Positions 1 to 8,560 are shown, counted from the first letter of the stretch. The stretch is DNA of 33,950 bases from Candidatus Magasanikiibacteriota bacterium (GCA_943359595.1 CALRIA010000006.1:1-33950); one strand, 5' to 3'. The notes: generated by a model not told the origin, from the sequence alone. A program made the numbers and translations.

Positions 1-1
1 A

Positions 2-523
2 GTGTTTTTGATTTTGTTTGTGTTTGCCGCTGGTTGGTTGATCAAAAAAAGTGAGCTGTCTTACAAAAAACCTTTTGGTTATTTGGCATTATTATTAGTT
101 GGTTTTGTAGTAATAGGTGGTATTGTTTTAGCTTATACTAAAATAGCTGAAAATATTGAACAACAAACCTTTGAATCTCAGACAGGTGGTTTTTTATTTA
201 AACCATTTTTGATGCACGCTTTAGAAGCGCGTCATCGTGGAGTGGTTGGACGGGTGGTAGAAATTGGTGATGGTTATCTAACTATTCAAACTCCTAGAGC
301 ATTGGAAAAAATAATGTTAACTGATGCTTCGATATTACCTGTGCAACCACTGTCTGAAGGTATATTTATTATGGCGATTGGTTCACGTAATGATAATAAT
401 TTTATTGTTTCTAAACTACAAATCATTAACCCAGAAGAAATGCAGATGATTCGCCGTGGTGTTCGTCGTCGTTTTGGACAATTTCAATCTCGCCACGAAA
501 TACCTGACGGAAAAGGGTTTTAA
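2..523 (+). CDS. Membrane protein with small beta-rich C-terminal module, probably 5'-truncated
   Basis: I do not recognise a named family. The frame is open from the window edge with a GTG at base 2, so the true start may lie upstream and the protein may be longer than 173 aa. Two hydrophobic stretches are visible (residues about 1-14 and 25-45). They are followed by a soluble part of about 90 residues with a beta-strand pattern (RGVVGRVVEIGDGYLTIQT, about residues 78-96) that resembles the DUF5666-like module of the protein at 4396-4842. The C-terminus is basic (RRGVRRRFGQF). It ends 19 bases before the adaptor gene of the ABC exporter, so it is probably the first visible gene of that operon. 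Function cannot be assigned; a membrane-anchored accessory of the exporter is an inference from position only. Confidence 0.6.
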   Translation: MFLILFVFAAGWLIKKSELSYKKPFGYLALLLVGFVVIGGIVLAYTKIAENIEQQTFESQTGGFLFKPFLMHALEARHRGVVGRVVEIGDGYLTIQTPRALEKIMLTDASILPVQPLSEGIFIMAIGSRNDNNFIVSKLQIINPEEMQMIRRGVRRRFGQFQSRHEIPDGKGF

Positions 524-542
524 ATTTTTTTATTATATAAAT

Positions 543-2450
543 ATGGATAAAGTTTTTTTTCAAAAAATATATCAGAATATTTTAGAGCATAAACTTAGAG
601 CTGGTATTATCGGCTTGTTAATTGTTGCTAGTATTTATTATACTTATACAAAATTTTTTATTCCTCAACTGCCTTTACGTTATAGTACTGCCACTATTAA
701 AAAATCTACCATTGTCAGTTCGATTGTTGGTAGCGGTCAAGTGTCTACATTAAATAAATTAGATATTAAACCGTTGGCTTCAGGTATCGTGACTGATATC
801 AAAGTAAAATCTGGCGATATTGTCAAAGCCGGTCAGGTTCTTTTGATTATAGATCAACGTAGTGTTAGCGCTAGTTTAATCCAAGCACAGGCAAGTTATA
901 ATAAAATAGTAAACGCATTAACTGCGGCTGATTTAAATACTTATCAAGGTAATATTGCCAATGCCGCTTCTGATTTAGGAAAATCTAAAGTGGATACTGC
1001 CAATACGGTGGCGACAGCTCAAGCTACCGTGGATACTGCTTATAATAATTTAAAATTGGCTGAAGGTGGAGAAAGTAGCCAAATAATGACTCAATCTTAT
1101 CAAAATGGAGTGATATTTTTGCAAAGTACTTTGGCCAAATTGGATAGTGCTTTAACTGCGGCTGATAATATTTTAGGAACAGATAATACTTTGGCTAATG
1201 ATAGCTTTGAACAATATTTATCTATGCTAGATAGTAATCAAATAAATTATTCTAAATTTGATTATTTGTTGGTTAAAGAAGCTAGACAAAAGGCCGGTGC
1301 GGCAATTGCTCTATTATCTTCGCATAGTCCTCATAGCGATGTTGATGCGGCGCTGGATTTAACAGCCGGTGCTTTGGAAAGCAGTATACGTTTGTTCGCT
1401 GATATGGCCACTATGCTGACCGCTACTCCACCTGTAGGTAGTTTGACTCAGGCATCACTGGATACTATGAAATCCAGTGTTGCTTCGCAACGATCTGCGG
1501 CAACTACTCAGTATAGTAGTTTAATTAGTGAGCAAGAGACACTTGTTAATGATAAAAATAGTTACATCTCATACCAAGCTGCTTATCAAAAAGCTTTGCG
1601 TGATTTGGATGCGGCCAAAGCTACTGCGATCAATACTGTACAGACAAAAGAGTTTGCTTTACAACAAGCTAAGGACGCACTTTATACCAAACAAAATCCT
1701 CGCAAAGAAGATTTGGATAGTGCCAAAGCACAGTTAACCTCTGCAATCGATAATTATAACAATACAATCGTGCGGGCGCCGTTTGATGGTAAGGTAGCTA
1801 CCTTAACTGCACAAAAAGGCGTACAGGTAGGTGGCCAAGTAGGTGATTTAACTGCCGCGGTTACACTTATTACTGCTCAAAAAATTGCCACTATTAGTTT
1901 GAACGAAGTGGATGTCGCCAAAATTAAATTAGGCCAAAAAGCCACTCTTACTTTTGATGCTTTGCCAGATCTTACTATCGCCGGACAAGTGACCCAAATA
2001 GACAATATTGGTACGGTCACTCAGGGGGTAGTAAATTATAATATACAAGTTAGTTTTCTCTCTGATACAGACGAGGTTAAATCTGGCATGAGTGCTCGTG
2101 CGGCGATAATTTTGGATACTCGGCCAGATGTTTTGGTTGCACCTTTGGTCGCTGTAAAAACAAATAGCAATCAAAATTATGTTGAAGTACTAAATCTTTC
2201 AGATTTGATTCCAGTAACAAATGTTAATAATCAATCGACTGCAAAACATTCTCCTCAAAAAGTAAATGTGCAAATTGGTCTGTCTGACGATACCAATGTA
2301 GAAATTATTTCTGGCCTAAAAGAAGGTGATTTAGTTGTTGTTCAAACTACTAATCCAAATATAGCCAAAACTACTGCCAACACTCCAGCGGCTAGCGGTA
2401 TTCGTATTCCTGGCTTAACTGGTGGCGGTGGTGGTCGTCAAGGTGGATAA
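543..2450 (+). CDS. MacA/HlyD-type efflux adaptor (membrane fusion protein)
   Basis: This is a membrane-anchored adaptor of a tripartite-like ABC exporter, expected to sit on the outer face of the membrane and contact the permease encoded downstream. I chose the ATG at 543; the open frame runs further upstream but overlaps the previous gene. Visible parts are an N-terminal transmembrane helix (about residues 18-36), the first half of a biotinyl-lipoyl domain (SGIVTDIKVKSGDIVKAGQV, about 80-100) and a very long alanine/glutamine-rich helical hairpin (about 110-395). The second lipoyl half follows (TIVRAPFDGKVATLTAQKG), then a beta-barrel/MP domain and a Gly-rich tail (GGGGGRQGG). At 635 aa it is longer than typical MacA (about 370 aa), mostly through the hairpin. 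The next gene begins 4 bases after the stop. No TolC-like partner is visible, as expected for a cell without a classical outer membrane. Confidence 0.88.
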   Translation: MDKVFFQKIYQNILEHKLRAGIIGLLIVASIYYTYTKFFIPQLPLRYSTATIKKSTIVSSIVGSGQVSTLNKLDIKPLASGIVTDIKVKSGDIVKAGQVLLIIDQRSVSASLIQAQASYNKIVNALTAADLNTYQGNIANAASDLGKSKVDTANTVATAQATVDTAYNNLKLAEGGESSQIMTQSYQNGVIFLQSTLAKLDSALTAADNILGTDNTLANDSFEQYLSMLDSNQINYSKFDYLLVKEARQKAGAAIALLSSHSPHSDVDAALDLTAGALESSIRLFADMATMLTATPPVGSLTQASLDTMKSSVASQRSAATTQYSSLISEQETLVNDKNSYISYQAAYQKALRDLDAAKATAINTVQTKEFALQQAKDALYTKQNPRKEDLDSAKAQLTSAIDNYNNTIVRAPFDGKVATLTAQKGVQVGGQVGDLTAAVTLITAQKIATISLNEVDVAKIKLGQKATLTFDALPDLTIAGQVTQIDNIGTVTQGVVNYNIQVSFLSDTDEVKSGMSARAAIILDTRPDVLVAPLVAVKTNSNQNYVEVLNLSDLIPVTNVNNQSTAKHSPQKVNVQIGLSDDTNVEIISGLKEGDLVVVQTTNPNIAKTTANTPAASGIRIPGLTGGGGGRQGG

Positions 2451-2454
2451 TTTT

Positions 2455-3138
2455 ATGATTGAGATCAAAAATATTACTAAAACATACAATACCGGTGAGA
2501 TGGATTTTCAAGCACTCAAAGGCGTATCCTTTACTATAAAAGAAGGGGAATTTGTTGCCATTATGGGGCCAAGTGGTTCGGGAAAATCTACCTTAATGAA
2601 TATTGTAGGAGCATTGGATACACCTAGTTCCGGACAGTATCTGTTGGATGGTAAAGATGTTTCTTCACTTTCAGAAAGTGAATTAGCAAAAATTCGTAAA
2701 GAAAAAATTGGTTTTGTATTTCAGTCATTTAATCTTTTAAAACGTACAACTGTTATTCGTAATGTGGCTTTGCCACTATTGTATACTGGCATGCCAAAAG
2801 ATCAAAGACTTGTTAGAGCTAAAGAAGCATTAGCTAGTTCTGGTTTTGAAGAAGATCATTATTATCATCTTTCCAACCAATTATCTGGTGGTCAGATGCA
2901 ACGCGTCGCCATCGCCCGTGCTTTGGTTAATAATCCCTCATTGATTTTAGCTGATGAGCCAACTGGAAATTTGGATACGAAAACTGGTGAAAAAGTTTTG
3001 GAAACTTTTACAAGATTAAATGATAAAGGGCATACGATTGTTTTAATTACTCATGAATATGATGTGGCAATGCACGCCAACCGTATTATCACAATTCGTG
3101 ATGGTTTGATAGAAAAAGATGAAAATATAAAACACTAA
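2455..3138 (+). CDS. ABC transporter ATPase, MacB/LolD type
   Basis: This is the cytoplasmic ATPase that powers the permease encoded next. The 227-aa protein contains a Walker A (GPSGSGKST, about residues 39-47), a Q-loop (FVFQSFNLL), the ABC signature ([15 protein letters not shown]), a Walker B ([12 protein letters not shown]) and an H-loop (LITHE). Length and motifs match the MacB/LolD/FtsE class of the ABC3 exporters. The ATG at 2455 was preferred over an upstream in-frame start that overlaps the adaptor gene, because [11 protein letters not shown] is the normal family N-terminus. There is no Shine-Dalgarno; the start is preceded by TTTT. The order adaptor-ATPase-permease with gaps of 4 and 3 bases indicates one operon and a MacAB-like exporter. 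The substrate cannot be read from the sequence. Confidence 0.95.
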   Translation: MIEIKNITKTYNTGEMDFQALKGVSFTIKEGEFVAIMGPSGSGKSTLMNIVGALDTPSSGQYLLDGKDVSSLSESELAKIRKEKIGFVFQSFNLLKRTTVIRNVALPLLYTGMPKDQRLVRAKEALASSGFEEDHYYHLSNQLSGGQMQRVAIARALVNNPSLILADEPTGNLDTKTGEKVLETFTRLNDKGHTIVLITHEYDVAMHANRIITIRDGLIEKDENIKH

Positions 3139-3141
3139 ATT

Positions 3142-4365
3142 ATGAATTGGATAGATCTGTTTGAAGAAATTTATTGGTCATTATCTGCCAACAAAGTGCG
3201 TTCTTTTTTGACTATTCTTGGAATTGTTATCGGAATTGGTTCGGTAATTGCGATGGTGGCGATAGGGCAGGGAGCAAAAGATAATATTCAAGCTAGTATT
3301 CAATCTGTGGGATCTAATCTAATAATTATTACACCAGGTGCTCAACGTGGAGTTGGATCACAAATTAGTTCTGGTCGTGGTTCTGCTCAAACTCTTACCC
3401 AAGCGGATGCTGATGCTATAAAAAGTTCGGTGGCTTTTATTCAATCGATCGCCCCGGAATTAAGTCGTCGTTATCAAGTTACATCTCGTGGTAAAAATAC
3501 TAATACTCAGATTATTGGTACTGTGCCTGAATATCCTGATGTCCGTAAAGTGGAAGTTACTGATGGTAGTTTTATTACTTCTAAACATTTATCATCTAAT
3601 GATAAAGTGGCAGTAATCGGTCCGCAAGCGCGCGATGATTTATTTGGTATAGATGCAATGGCGGTTGGTCAGTCTATTCGTATCAATAATATTGAATTTA
3701 AAATTATTGGTGTTACCAAAGCCAAAGGCGGGAGTGGTTTTAGTAACCCAGATAGCAATATTTTTATTCCGATTACTACTGCTCAACGTTATTTGGCTGG
3801 TGATACTTATGTTTCTACTATTAGTGTGGAGGCACAAGACCAAGAATCGATGGCGGCAGTACAGCAAGATATTACTAATTTATTATTACAACGTCATAAA
3901 ATTTCCAATCCTCAGGCACCTGATTTTTCAGTTTTAAATCAGGCGGATATTGTGGCTTCCGCCTCTAGTATTACCAACACTTTTACTATACTACTTGCTT
4001 CAATAGCTGGTATATCATTGCTCGTAGGTGGTATTGGAATAATGAATATGATGTTGACTACAGTTACCGAACGTACTCGTGAAATTGGTTTGCGTAAAGC
4101 GATTGGTGCGGATAGAAAAGATATCAGTTCTCAATTTTTATTGGAAGCTATTACACTTACTTTTTCCGGCGGAGTATTTGGAATTATTTTAGGCTGGATT
4201 TTGTCGTTAGTAGTTGCTAAATTTGCTGGTATAAATACCCAAATTTCGCTTTCTTCTGTATTGTTGGCGTTTGGTGTATCAGCTTTAATTGGGGTTATTT
4301 TTGGTTACTATCCTGCTAGTCGAGCGGCAAAATTAAATCCGATTGATGCTTTACGTTACGAATAA
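3142..4365 (+). CDS. MacB-type ABC transporter permease (FtsX family)
   Basis: This is the integral membrane subunit of the exporter, 407 aa. The first transmembrane helix is in the conserved KVRSFLTILGIVIGIGSVIA region (about residues 18-37). A long extracytoplasmic MacB_PCD-like domain follows (about 45-270). Three further helices form the FtsX core (about 275-300, 325-355, 365-395), with the family motif ERTREIGLRKAIGA between them and PASRAAKLNPIDALRYE at the end. This topology is that of MacB permeases whose ATPase is on a separate polypeptide. It starts 3 bases after the ATPase stop. The mechanotransmission model known for MacB makes export of peptides or small hydrophobic molecules plausible; the actual substrate is unknown. 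Confidence 0.93.
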   Translation: MNWIDLFEEIYWSLSANKVRSFLTILGIVIGIGSVIAMVAIGQGAKDNIQASIQSVGSNLIIITPGAQRGVGSQISSGRGSAQTLTQADADAIKSSVAFIQSIAPELSRRYQVTSRGKNTNTQIIGTVPEYPDVRKVEVTDGSFITSKHLSSNDKVAVIGPQARDDLFGIDAMAVGQSIRINNIEFKIIGVTKAKGGSGFSNPDSNIFIPITTAQRYLAGDTYVSTISVEAQDQESMAAVQQDITNLLLQRHKISNPQAPDFSVLNQADIVASASSITNTFTILLASIAGISLLVGGIGIMNMMLTTVTERTREIGLRKAIGADRKDISSQFLLEAITLTFSGGVFGIILGWILSLVVAKFAGINTQISLSSVLLAFGVSALIGVIFGYYPASRAAKLNPIDALRYE

Positions 4366-4395
4366 TTTTTTTTAATTTATTTAATAATATTTTTT

Positions 4396-4842
4396 ATGAA
4401 AAAAATGTTACCCCAAATTATTATTGGAGTGTTAGTGGTAAGCGCGGTTGCTTTTTATGGTGGTGTAAAATATAGTGAAAGTAAAACAGTTGTTACTAAT
4501 GGTGGCGGTTCAGGACAGGGTCAACAACGTGGTGGCGGACAGTTTGGCGGTGCTCGTATGGGTGGTAATCGTAGTGGTGGAAATAGTGGAGGCTTTGCTA
4601 ATGGTGAAGTTGCTTCTATCGATGATAAAAGCCTCACTATTAAAATGCGCGACGGGAGTTCAAAAATTATTATTTTATCTACTTCAATCCAAGTATTAAA
4701 ATCCGCAACGGGCACTCTATCCGATGTTGTTACTGGCACAGAGGTAGTTGTAAACGGAAGTCCAAATTCTGATGGTAGTATAACGGCTCAATCTATTCAG
4801 ATCAGACCAAATATGCCAAATAGCACAACGACTAATCGATAA
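4396..4842 (+). CDS. Membrane-anchored DUF5666-like protein with Gly-rich linker
   Basis: A 148-aa protein with an N-terminal signal-anchor helix (about residues 5-24), a glycine-rich low-complexity linker (about 35-70, containing GGGSGQG, RGGGQFGGARMGG and similar) and a C-terminal beta-rich module. The module pattern is GEVASIDDKSLTIKMRDGSS followed by KIIILSTSIQV and TGTEVVVNGS, typical of small secreted DUF5666-like OB/beta-barrel domains. The same pattern occurs in the protein at 2-523, so two related modules bracket the MacAB-like genes. It lies 30 bases after the permease and is followed by a strong bidirectional terminator, making it the last gene of the operon. Extracytoplasmic accessory or substrate-binding roles are possible but not demonstrated. 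Confidence 0.75.
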   Translation: MKKMLPQIIIGVLVVSAVAFYGGVKYSESKTVVTNGGGSGQGQQRGGGQFGGARMGGNRSGGNSGGFANGEVASIDDKSLTIKMRDGSSKIIILSTSIQVLKSATGTLSDVVTGTEVVVNGSPNSDGSITAQSIQIRPNMPNSTTTNR

Positions 4843-4844
4843 TA

Positions 4845-4884
4845 AATAATAAAAGAGCGTTCATGTGAACGCTCTTTTATTATT
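4845..4884. terminator. Bidirectional intrinsic terminator after exporter operon
   Basis: A perfect 19-bp inverted repeat (4845-4863 with 4866-4884, core AAAAGAGCGTTCA/TGAACGCTCTTTT) with A-rich and T-rich flanks. It ends transcription of the MacAB-type operon, and its right edge touches the -35 box of the next promoter. Confidence 0.92.
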
Positions 4885-4911
4885 GACAAAATAGTGATTT
4901 TGTGATATTTT
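4883..4911 (+). promoter_or_regulatory. Strong sigma70-type promoter of island 1
   Basis: TTGACA at 4883-4888, a 17-bp spacer and TATTTT at 4906-4911, preceded by TGA (extended -10). It lies about 110 bases upstream of the 5028 start codon, giving a long leader. The promoter at 14646 also begins TTGACAAAAT. Confidence 0.75.
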
Positions 4912-4937
4912 AAACAATCGCTTTATTTAATTTTCGT

Positions 4938-5020
4938 CATGTTTAGAATAATAAATTTTTATTGCTCTAAACATGGCCGAAATGGAATCGGTCAGTTGCG
5001 TGTCTTTTGACACGAAGGGG
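4938..5020 (+). promoter_or_regulatory. Structured 5' leader of the 155-aa gene, three hairpins plus Shine-Dalgarno
   Basis: Three successive hairpins can form in the leader. The first pairs 4938-4947 with 4966-4975 (CATGTTTAGA/TCTAAACATG), extended beyond a 2x2 internal loop by AATAAA/TTTATT. The second is CCGA/TCGG (4977-4980 with 4988-4991). The third is CGTGTC/GACACG around a TTTT loop (4999-5014). The Shine-Dalgarno-like AAGGGG (5015-5020) follows at once, 7 bases before the ATG. A role in mRNA stability or translational control is inferred; no known riboswitch motif was recognised. Confidence 0.6.
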
Positions 5021-5027
5021 TAACTCA

Positions 5028-5495
5028 ATGAATCCGCGTAAGGAACGCAATATCGTGTTGGCTTTGGCTTTGGCCGAAGCTGACAGTGCGACCTTCGAGA
5101 CTGTCTGGTCGTTGGTGTTCGGCACCAAGACCCAGTGGCATGGTCTGCTTGAAAAGGCCGCTGTTTCGGTGAATGGCTTCAGCGAGGAGCGGTTCCCGTT
5201 GGAAAAGTCGCCCACGTCAAACGGTGTGAATGAAGTGCCGTTTCCTATGGAGTGCAAGAACGGCAAGGATGCCGTTAGCAAAATGGTGTCTGTCCACAAC
5301 TTCGTCGGTCCTGGATCGGCTCTGCTCTACATCGCCACGCGTGAGAGTAAGTGTCTCAAGCTCGTGATCTCGGGTTGTACCTGGAACGGGGAGGACGGCC
5401 ACACCTATGTGGCGGTCTACGATCGCCTGTCTAGTTCTATCTACCTCGAGCTCATCGACGAGCTCGACTCCAGCTACACTTTCCTCGTTCGCTAA
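5028..5495 (+). CDS. Unknown 155-aa soluble protein, GC-rich island gene
   Basis: I do not recognise this protein. The ATG at 5028 is chosen because AAGGGG lies 7 bases upstream. The product has no obvious signal peptide or transmembrane helix. An N-terminal basic segment (MNPRKERN) is followed by an Ala/Leu-rich helix (NIVLALALAEADSATFETVW), and the C-terminal half looks beta-rich (KCLKLVISGCTW, HTYVAVYDR, IYLELIDEL). Codon use is unlike the neighbours: bases 5281-5340 are about 57% G+C by hand count against about 32% in a SecA stretch (7861-7920), with many CTC, CTG, ATC and GCC codons. It stands alone between a promoter and its own terminator, which suggests an independently acquired gene. 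A role cannot be inferred. Confidence 0.8.
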   Translation: MNPRKERNIVLALALAEADSATFETVWSLVFGTKTQWHGLLEKAAVSVNGFSEERFPLEKSPTSNGVNEVPFPMECKNGKDAVSKMVSVHNFVGPGSALLYIATRESKCLKLVISGCTWNGEDGHTYVAVYDRLSSSIYLELIDELDSSYTFLVR

Positions 5496-5501
5496 CCTGC
5501 C

Positions 5502-5562
5502 ATCACGGTATTCTGCTGATAGAATCTCGTAGGACATAGTCCTCGGTTCTTCGCCCCGTGAT
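5502..5562 (+). other. Branched RNA fold after the 155-aa gene (cloverleaf-like)
   Basis: Seven base pairs close the element (ATCACGG 5502-5508 with CCGTGAT 5556-5562). Inside are a 5-bp hairpin (ATTCT/AGAAT, 5510-5525), a 5-bp hairpin with a 3-base loop (AGGAC/GTCCT, 5531-5543) and a weak GG/CC arm with a TTCTTCG loop (5545-5555). It resembles a small multibranch junction located 6 bases after the stop codon. It is not a recognisable tRNA: arm lengths and conserved D- and T-loop bases are wrong. Function unknown. Confidence 0.45.
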
Positions 5563-5566
5563 TTGA

Positions 5567-5629
5567 AAACCACTGCATGTCAAATGTTCGCTTCGGCGAG
5601 CAGGCGACATACAGTGGTTTGTCGTTTTT
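5567..5629 (+). terminator. Long terminator hairpin of island 1 with UUCG tetraloop
   Basis: AAACCACTG (5567-5575) pairs with CAGTGGTTT (5612-5620) and ATGTC (5577-5581) with GACAT (5606-5610). A distal helix TGTTCGC/GCGAGCA (5585-5602) is capped by TTCG. The sequence continues GTCGTTTTTATG, giving a U-tract. Confidence 0.8.
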
Positions 5630-5654
5630 ATGTGTTTTTATAGCCATATTCAGC

Positions 5655-5683
5655 TTGTAATATTTTTTCTACTGTGATAATAT
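5655..5683 (+). promoter_or_regulatory. secA promoter
   Basis: TTGTAA at 5655-5660, a 17-bp spacer and TAATAT at 5678-5683 with an upstream TGA (extended -10). A short hairpin GACCT/AGGTC (5689-5703) followed by TGTTTTTG lies between it and the ATG at 5730 and could act as a weak attenuator. Confidence 0.6.
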
Positions 5684-5729
5684 AGGCTGACCTAAATCAG
5701 GTCTGTTTTTGTTTTAATATCAAGTTTTT

Positions 5730-8489
5730 ATGTCATTTTTAACCAAATTATTTGGTGATCCAAACGTTAAGGCAGTCAAAGAAATAATGCCGATTATTGA
5801 AAAAATTAATTCTTTGGAAACAGAGATGGAGAAGCTATCTTTGGATCAGTTAAAAAACAAAACTATTGAGTTCAAAGAACGATTGGTTAAAGGTGAAACT
5901 CTAAATGATCTTTTACCGGAAGCGTTTGCAGTCGTGCGTGAAACTTCCAAACGCGTTACTGGTATGCGTCATTTTGATGTTCAACTTATTGGTGGTATCG
6001 TTTTGCATCGTGGGCAAATTTCTGAAATGCGTACGGGTGAAGGTAAGACTTTGGTTGCTACTTTGCCAGTGTATTTAAATGCTTTGGCTGGGAAAGGTGT
6101 TCACCTAGTAACGGTCAATGATTATTTGGCTAAACGTGATGCAGTTTGGATGAGCCAAATTTATGATGCACTTGGTTTGAGTGTTGGCATTATCCAACAA
6201 CAATTGGTTTCCTATAAATACAATCCACATAAACTAAAAATTCTTGATGAAAATGGCCAAGATGCCATGAGTGAGGGTGGTTCGATCGACAAAGAACGTG
6301 ATGCTAAAGGTGCTTACAAAGTAGAATACGAATATTTAGAGACTTGCAGTCGTAAAGAATCTTACGCTTGTGATATTACTTATGGCACCAACAATGAGTT
6401 TGGTTTTGATTATTTACGCGACAACATGGTGGGAAGTTTGGAAGAGATGTCCCAACGTCCATTTTATTTTGCTATCGTCGATGAAGTTGATTCGATTTTG
6501 ATTGATGAGGCGCGTACCCCTTTGATTATTTCCGCACCGGCCGAAGAAGCGACTGATATGTATTATAAATTTGCTGATATCGTGGCTAGAATGGAATTAG
6601 ATGTGGATTATAATGTTGACGAAAAAATGCGTTCTTCCACTTTAACTGAAGCGGGATTAAAAAAAGTAGAGCAAGCTTTGAATGTAGAAAATATTTATGC
6701 CGAAGGTGGTATGACTATGGTTCATCATATCGAACAAGCATTACGAGCTAGAGCATTATTTAAACGCGATCGAGACTATGTGGTGGATAATGGTGAAGTG
6801 ATTATCGTGGATGAATTTACCGGTCGTAAAATGCCAGGCCGTCGCTATAGCGAAGGTTTGCATCAAGCTATCGAAGCTCAAGAACATGTCAAAATCCAGC
6901 GTGAAAGTCAAACCATGGCGACAATAACTTTTCAAAATTATTTCCGCTTGTATGAAAAATTGGCTGGTATGACTGGTACTGCCGTAACTGAAGCAGAAGA
7001 ATTTGCGAAGATTTATAAATTAGAAGTGATAGTAATCCCAACCAATAAAGATAATTTGCGCGTTGATCATCCAGATAGAATTTATAAAACGGAAGAAGCA
7101 AAATACAAAGCGATTGCGTTGACTGTAAAAGAATTACAACAAAAAGGCCAACCGGTATTAATCGGTACAATTTCTGTAGAAAAAAATGAAGAACTTGGGT
7201 TGTATTTGGAACGTGAAGGTATTAAACATGAAATTTTGAATGCCAAAAATCACGAACGTGAAGGTGAAATTATTGCTCAAGCTGGAAAAGCTGGTGCGGT
7301 AACTTTGGCCACCAATATGGCTGGTCGCGGGGTTGATATTATTTTGGGAGGCAATCCACCAGATAAAGACGAAGCGGAAAAAGTTCGTATTGCTGGTGGG
7401 CTATTTGTAATCGGTACCGAACGCCATGAGAGTCGTCGTATCGACAATCAGCTGCGCGGTCGTGCCGCCCGTCAGGGTGATTTGGGTGAAACTCAGTTTT
7501 ATCTATCTACTCAAGACGATCTGATGCGTATTTTTGCTGGCGATAGAATTCGTTCAGTGATGGAGACTTTACGCGTTCCTGATGATATGCCGATTGAACA
7601 ACGTTCGATAACCAGAATTATCGAATCAGCTCAGAAAAAAGTAGAAGGTTTTCATTTTGATTCTCGTAAACATTTGCTTGAGTATGACGATGTTTTGAAT
7701 CGTCATCGTGAAGTTGTCTATGGGAAACGTCGTCAGATTTTGGAATTATTTGATAAACAAAAAAACAATCAATTGATTGTCGAAGATAAAACTTTGCAAA
7801 CTTTGATTTTAGATATGGTTGAGGCGGAAATTGAACAGGTAGTGTCATATCATACTAATGCGGAAGATAAGAATGAATGGAATATTAAAGAAATTGCTGA
7901 AGTTGTGGCTACTATTTATCCAATCTCTGGTGAAGAAAAAAATAAAATTTTAAATTTTGGTGAGCATGGTGAGCAAAAATTGGAAGCTGTAATTGAACGC
8001 ACTAATATTATCGAATATTTGACTGAGCTTGCGATAGAAAAATATCAGAAATTATTGGTAGAAAAGATTGGGGAGAAAGAAATGCAGATTGAAATGGAAA
8101 AACAAATCTTATTACGTTCGATGGATATGCTTTGGATCGATCATCTAGTAGCAGTAGATTATTTACGCACTGGTATTGGTCTGCGTGGTTATGGTCAACG
8201 TGATCCATTGGTAGAATACAAAAAAGAAACTTATAGTATGTTTAATGAACTGCTGTCAGCTATACAGCATGAAGTAGTTTATTCCATTTTTAAGGTGAGT
8301 GTTGGTATGCAATTGGCTCCAAGTGTAATGCAAAAAAATAATTTAATTTTCAAAGGTGCCGAAGTTGAGGGTGGAGTAGTGGATATTGATACTAAAATAA
8401 AAAATGAACATGGAGAAAAGGTGGGGCGCAACGACTTGTGTCCGTGTGGTAGTGGAAAGAAATTTAAGAAGTGTCACGGTAATGTTTAG
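5730..8489 (+). CDS. secA: Protein translocase ATPase SecA
   Basis: The motor of the Sec pathway; it binds preproteins and drives them through SecYEG using ATP. The 919-aa product starts MSFLTKLFGDPNVK. It has a Walker A-like MRTGEGKTLVATLP near residue 103, a DEAD-type box VDEVDSILIDEARTPLIIS near 250, the NBD2 motif ATNMAGRGVDIILGG near 530, and a C-terminal SEC-C zinc motif GRNDLCPCGSGKKFKKCH. It is somewhat longer than classical SecA. Part of the extra length is an insertion in NBD1 between QQQLVSYKY and RKESYACDITYGTNN (about residues 165-210), a feature I associate with CPR SecA proteins. There is no Shine-Dalgarno; the start lies in GTTTTTATG. It is monocistronic: promoter at 5655, terminator at 8531. 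SecD and SecF are encoded about 1.7 kb downstream. Confidence 0.98.
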   Translation: MSFLTKLFGDPNVKAVKEIMPIIEKINSLETEMEKLSLDQLKNKTIEFKERLVKGETLNDLLPEAFAVVRETSKRVTGMRHFDVQLIGGIVLHRGQISEMRTGEGKTLVATLPVYLNALAGKGVHLVTVNDYLAKRDAVWMSQIYDALGLSVGIIQQQLVSYKYNPHKLKILDENGQDAMSEGGSIDKERDAKGAYKVEYEYLETCSRKESYACDITYGTNNEFGFDYLRDNMVGSLEEMSQRPFYFAIVDEVDSILIDEARTPLIISAPAEEATDMYYKFADIVARMELDVDYNVDEKMRSSTLTEAGLKKVEQALNVENIYAEGGMTMVHHIEQALRARALFKRDRDYVVDNGEVIIVDEFTGRKMPGRRYSEGLHQAIEAQEHVKIQRESQTMATITFQNYFRLYEKLAGMTGTAVTEAEEFAKIYKLEVIVIPTNKDNLRVDHPDRIYKTEEAKYKAIALTVKELQQKGQPVLIGTISVEKNEELGLYLEREGIKHEILNAKNHEREGEIIAQAGKAGAVTLATNMAGRGVDIILGGNPPDKDEAEKVRIAGGLFVIGTERHESRRIDNQLRGRAARQGDLGETQFYLSTQDDLMRIFAGDRIRSVMETLRVPDDMPIEQRSITRIIESAQKKVEGFHFDSRKHLLEYDDVLNRHREVVYGKRRQILELFDKQKNNQLIVEDKTLQTLILDMVEAEIEQVVSYHTNAEDKNEWNIKEIAEVVATIYPISGEEKNKILNFGEHGEQKLEAVIERTNIIEYLTELAIEKYQKLLVEKIGEKEMQIEMEKQILLRSMDMLWIDHLVAVDYLRTGIGLRGYGQRDPLVEYKKETYSMFNELLSAIQHEVVYSIFKVSVGMQLAPSVMQKNNLIFKGAEVEGGVVDIDTKIKNEHGEKVGRNDLCPCGSGKKFKKCHGNV

Positions 8490-8530
8490 ACAAAAAAGTG
8501 ATCTGAATTAAAAAAATTTTATAAAATACA

Positions 8531-8560
8531 AAAACACACCAAATTTAATTGGTGTGTTTT
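8531..8560. terminator. Intrinsic terminator after secA
   Basis: A 12-bp perfect stem, AAAACACACCAA (8531-8542) with TTGGTGTGTTTT (8549-8560), with a 6-base loop and T/A-rich flanks. It can work in both directions, facing the leftward HAD gene. Confidence 0.9.

Noticed and set aside
5502-5562. Cloverleaf-like fold as a tRNA gene
   Set aside because: Arm lengths, loop sizes and conserved D- and T-loop bases do not fit a tRNA.
5217-5573. Minus-strand open frame of 118 codons opposite the 155-aa gene
   Set aside because: It overlaps the 155-aa gene and runs through its 3' RNA structure. The plus frame has the promoter, the Shine-Dalgarno and the terminator. High G+C favours chance open frames here.
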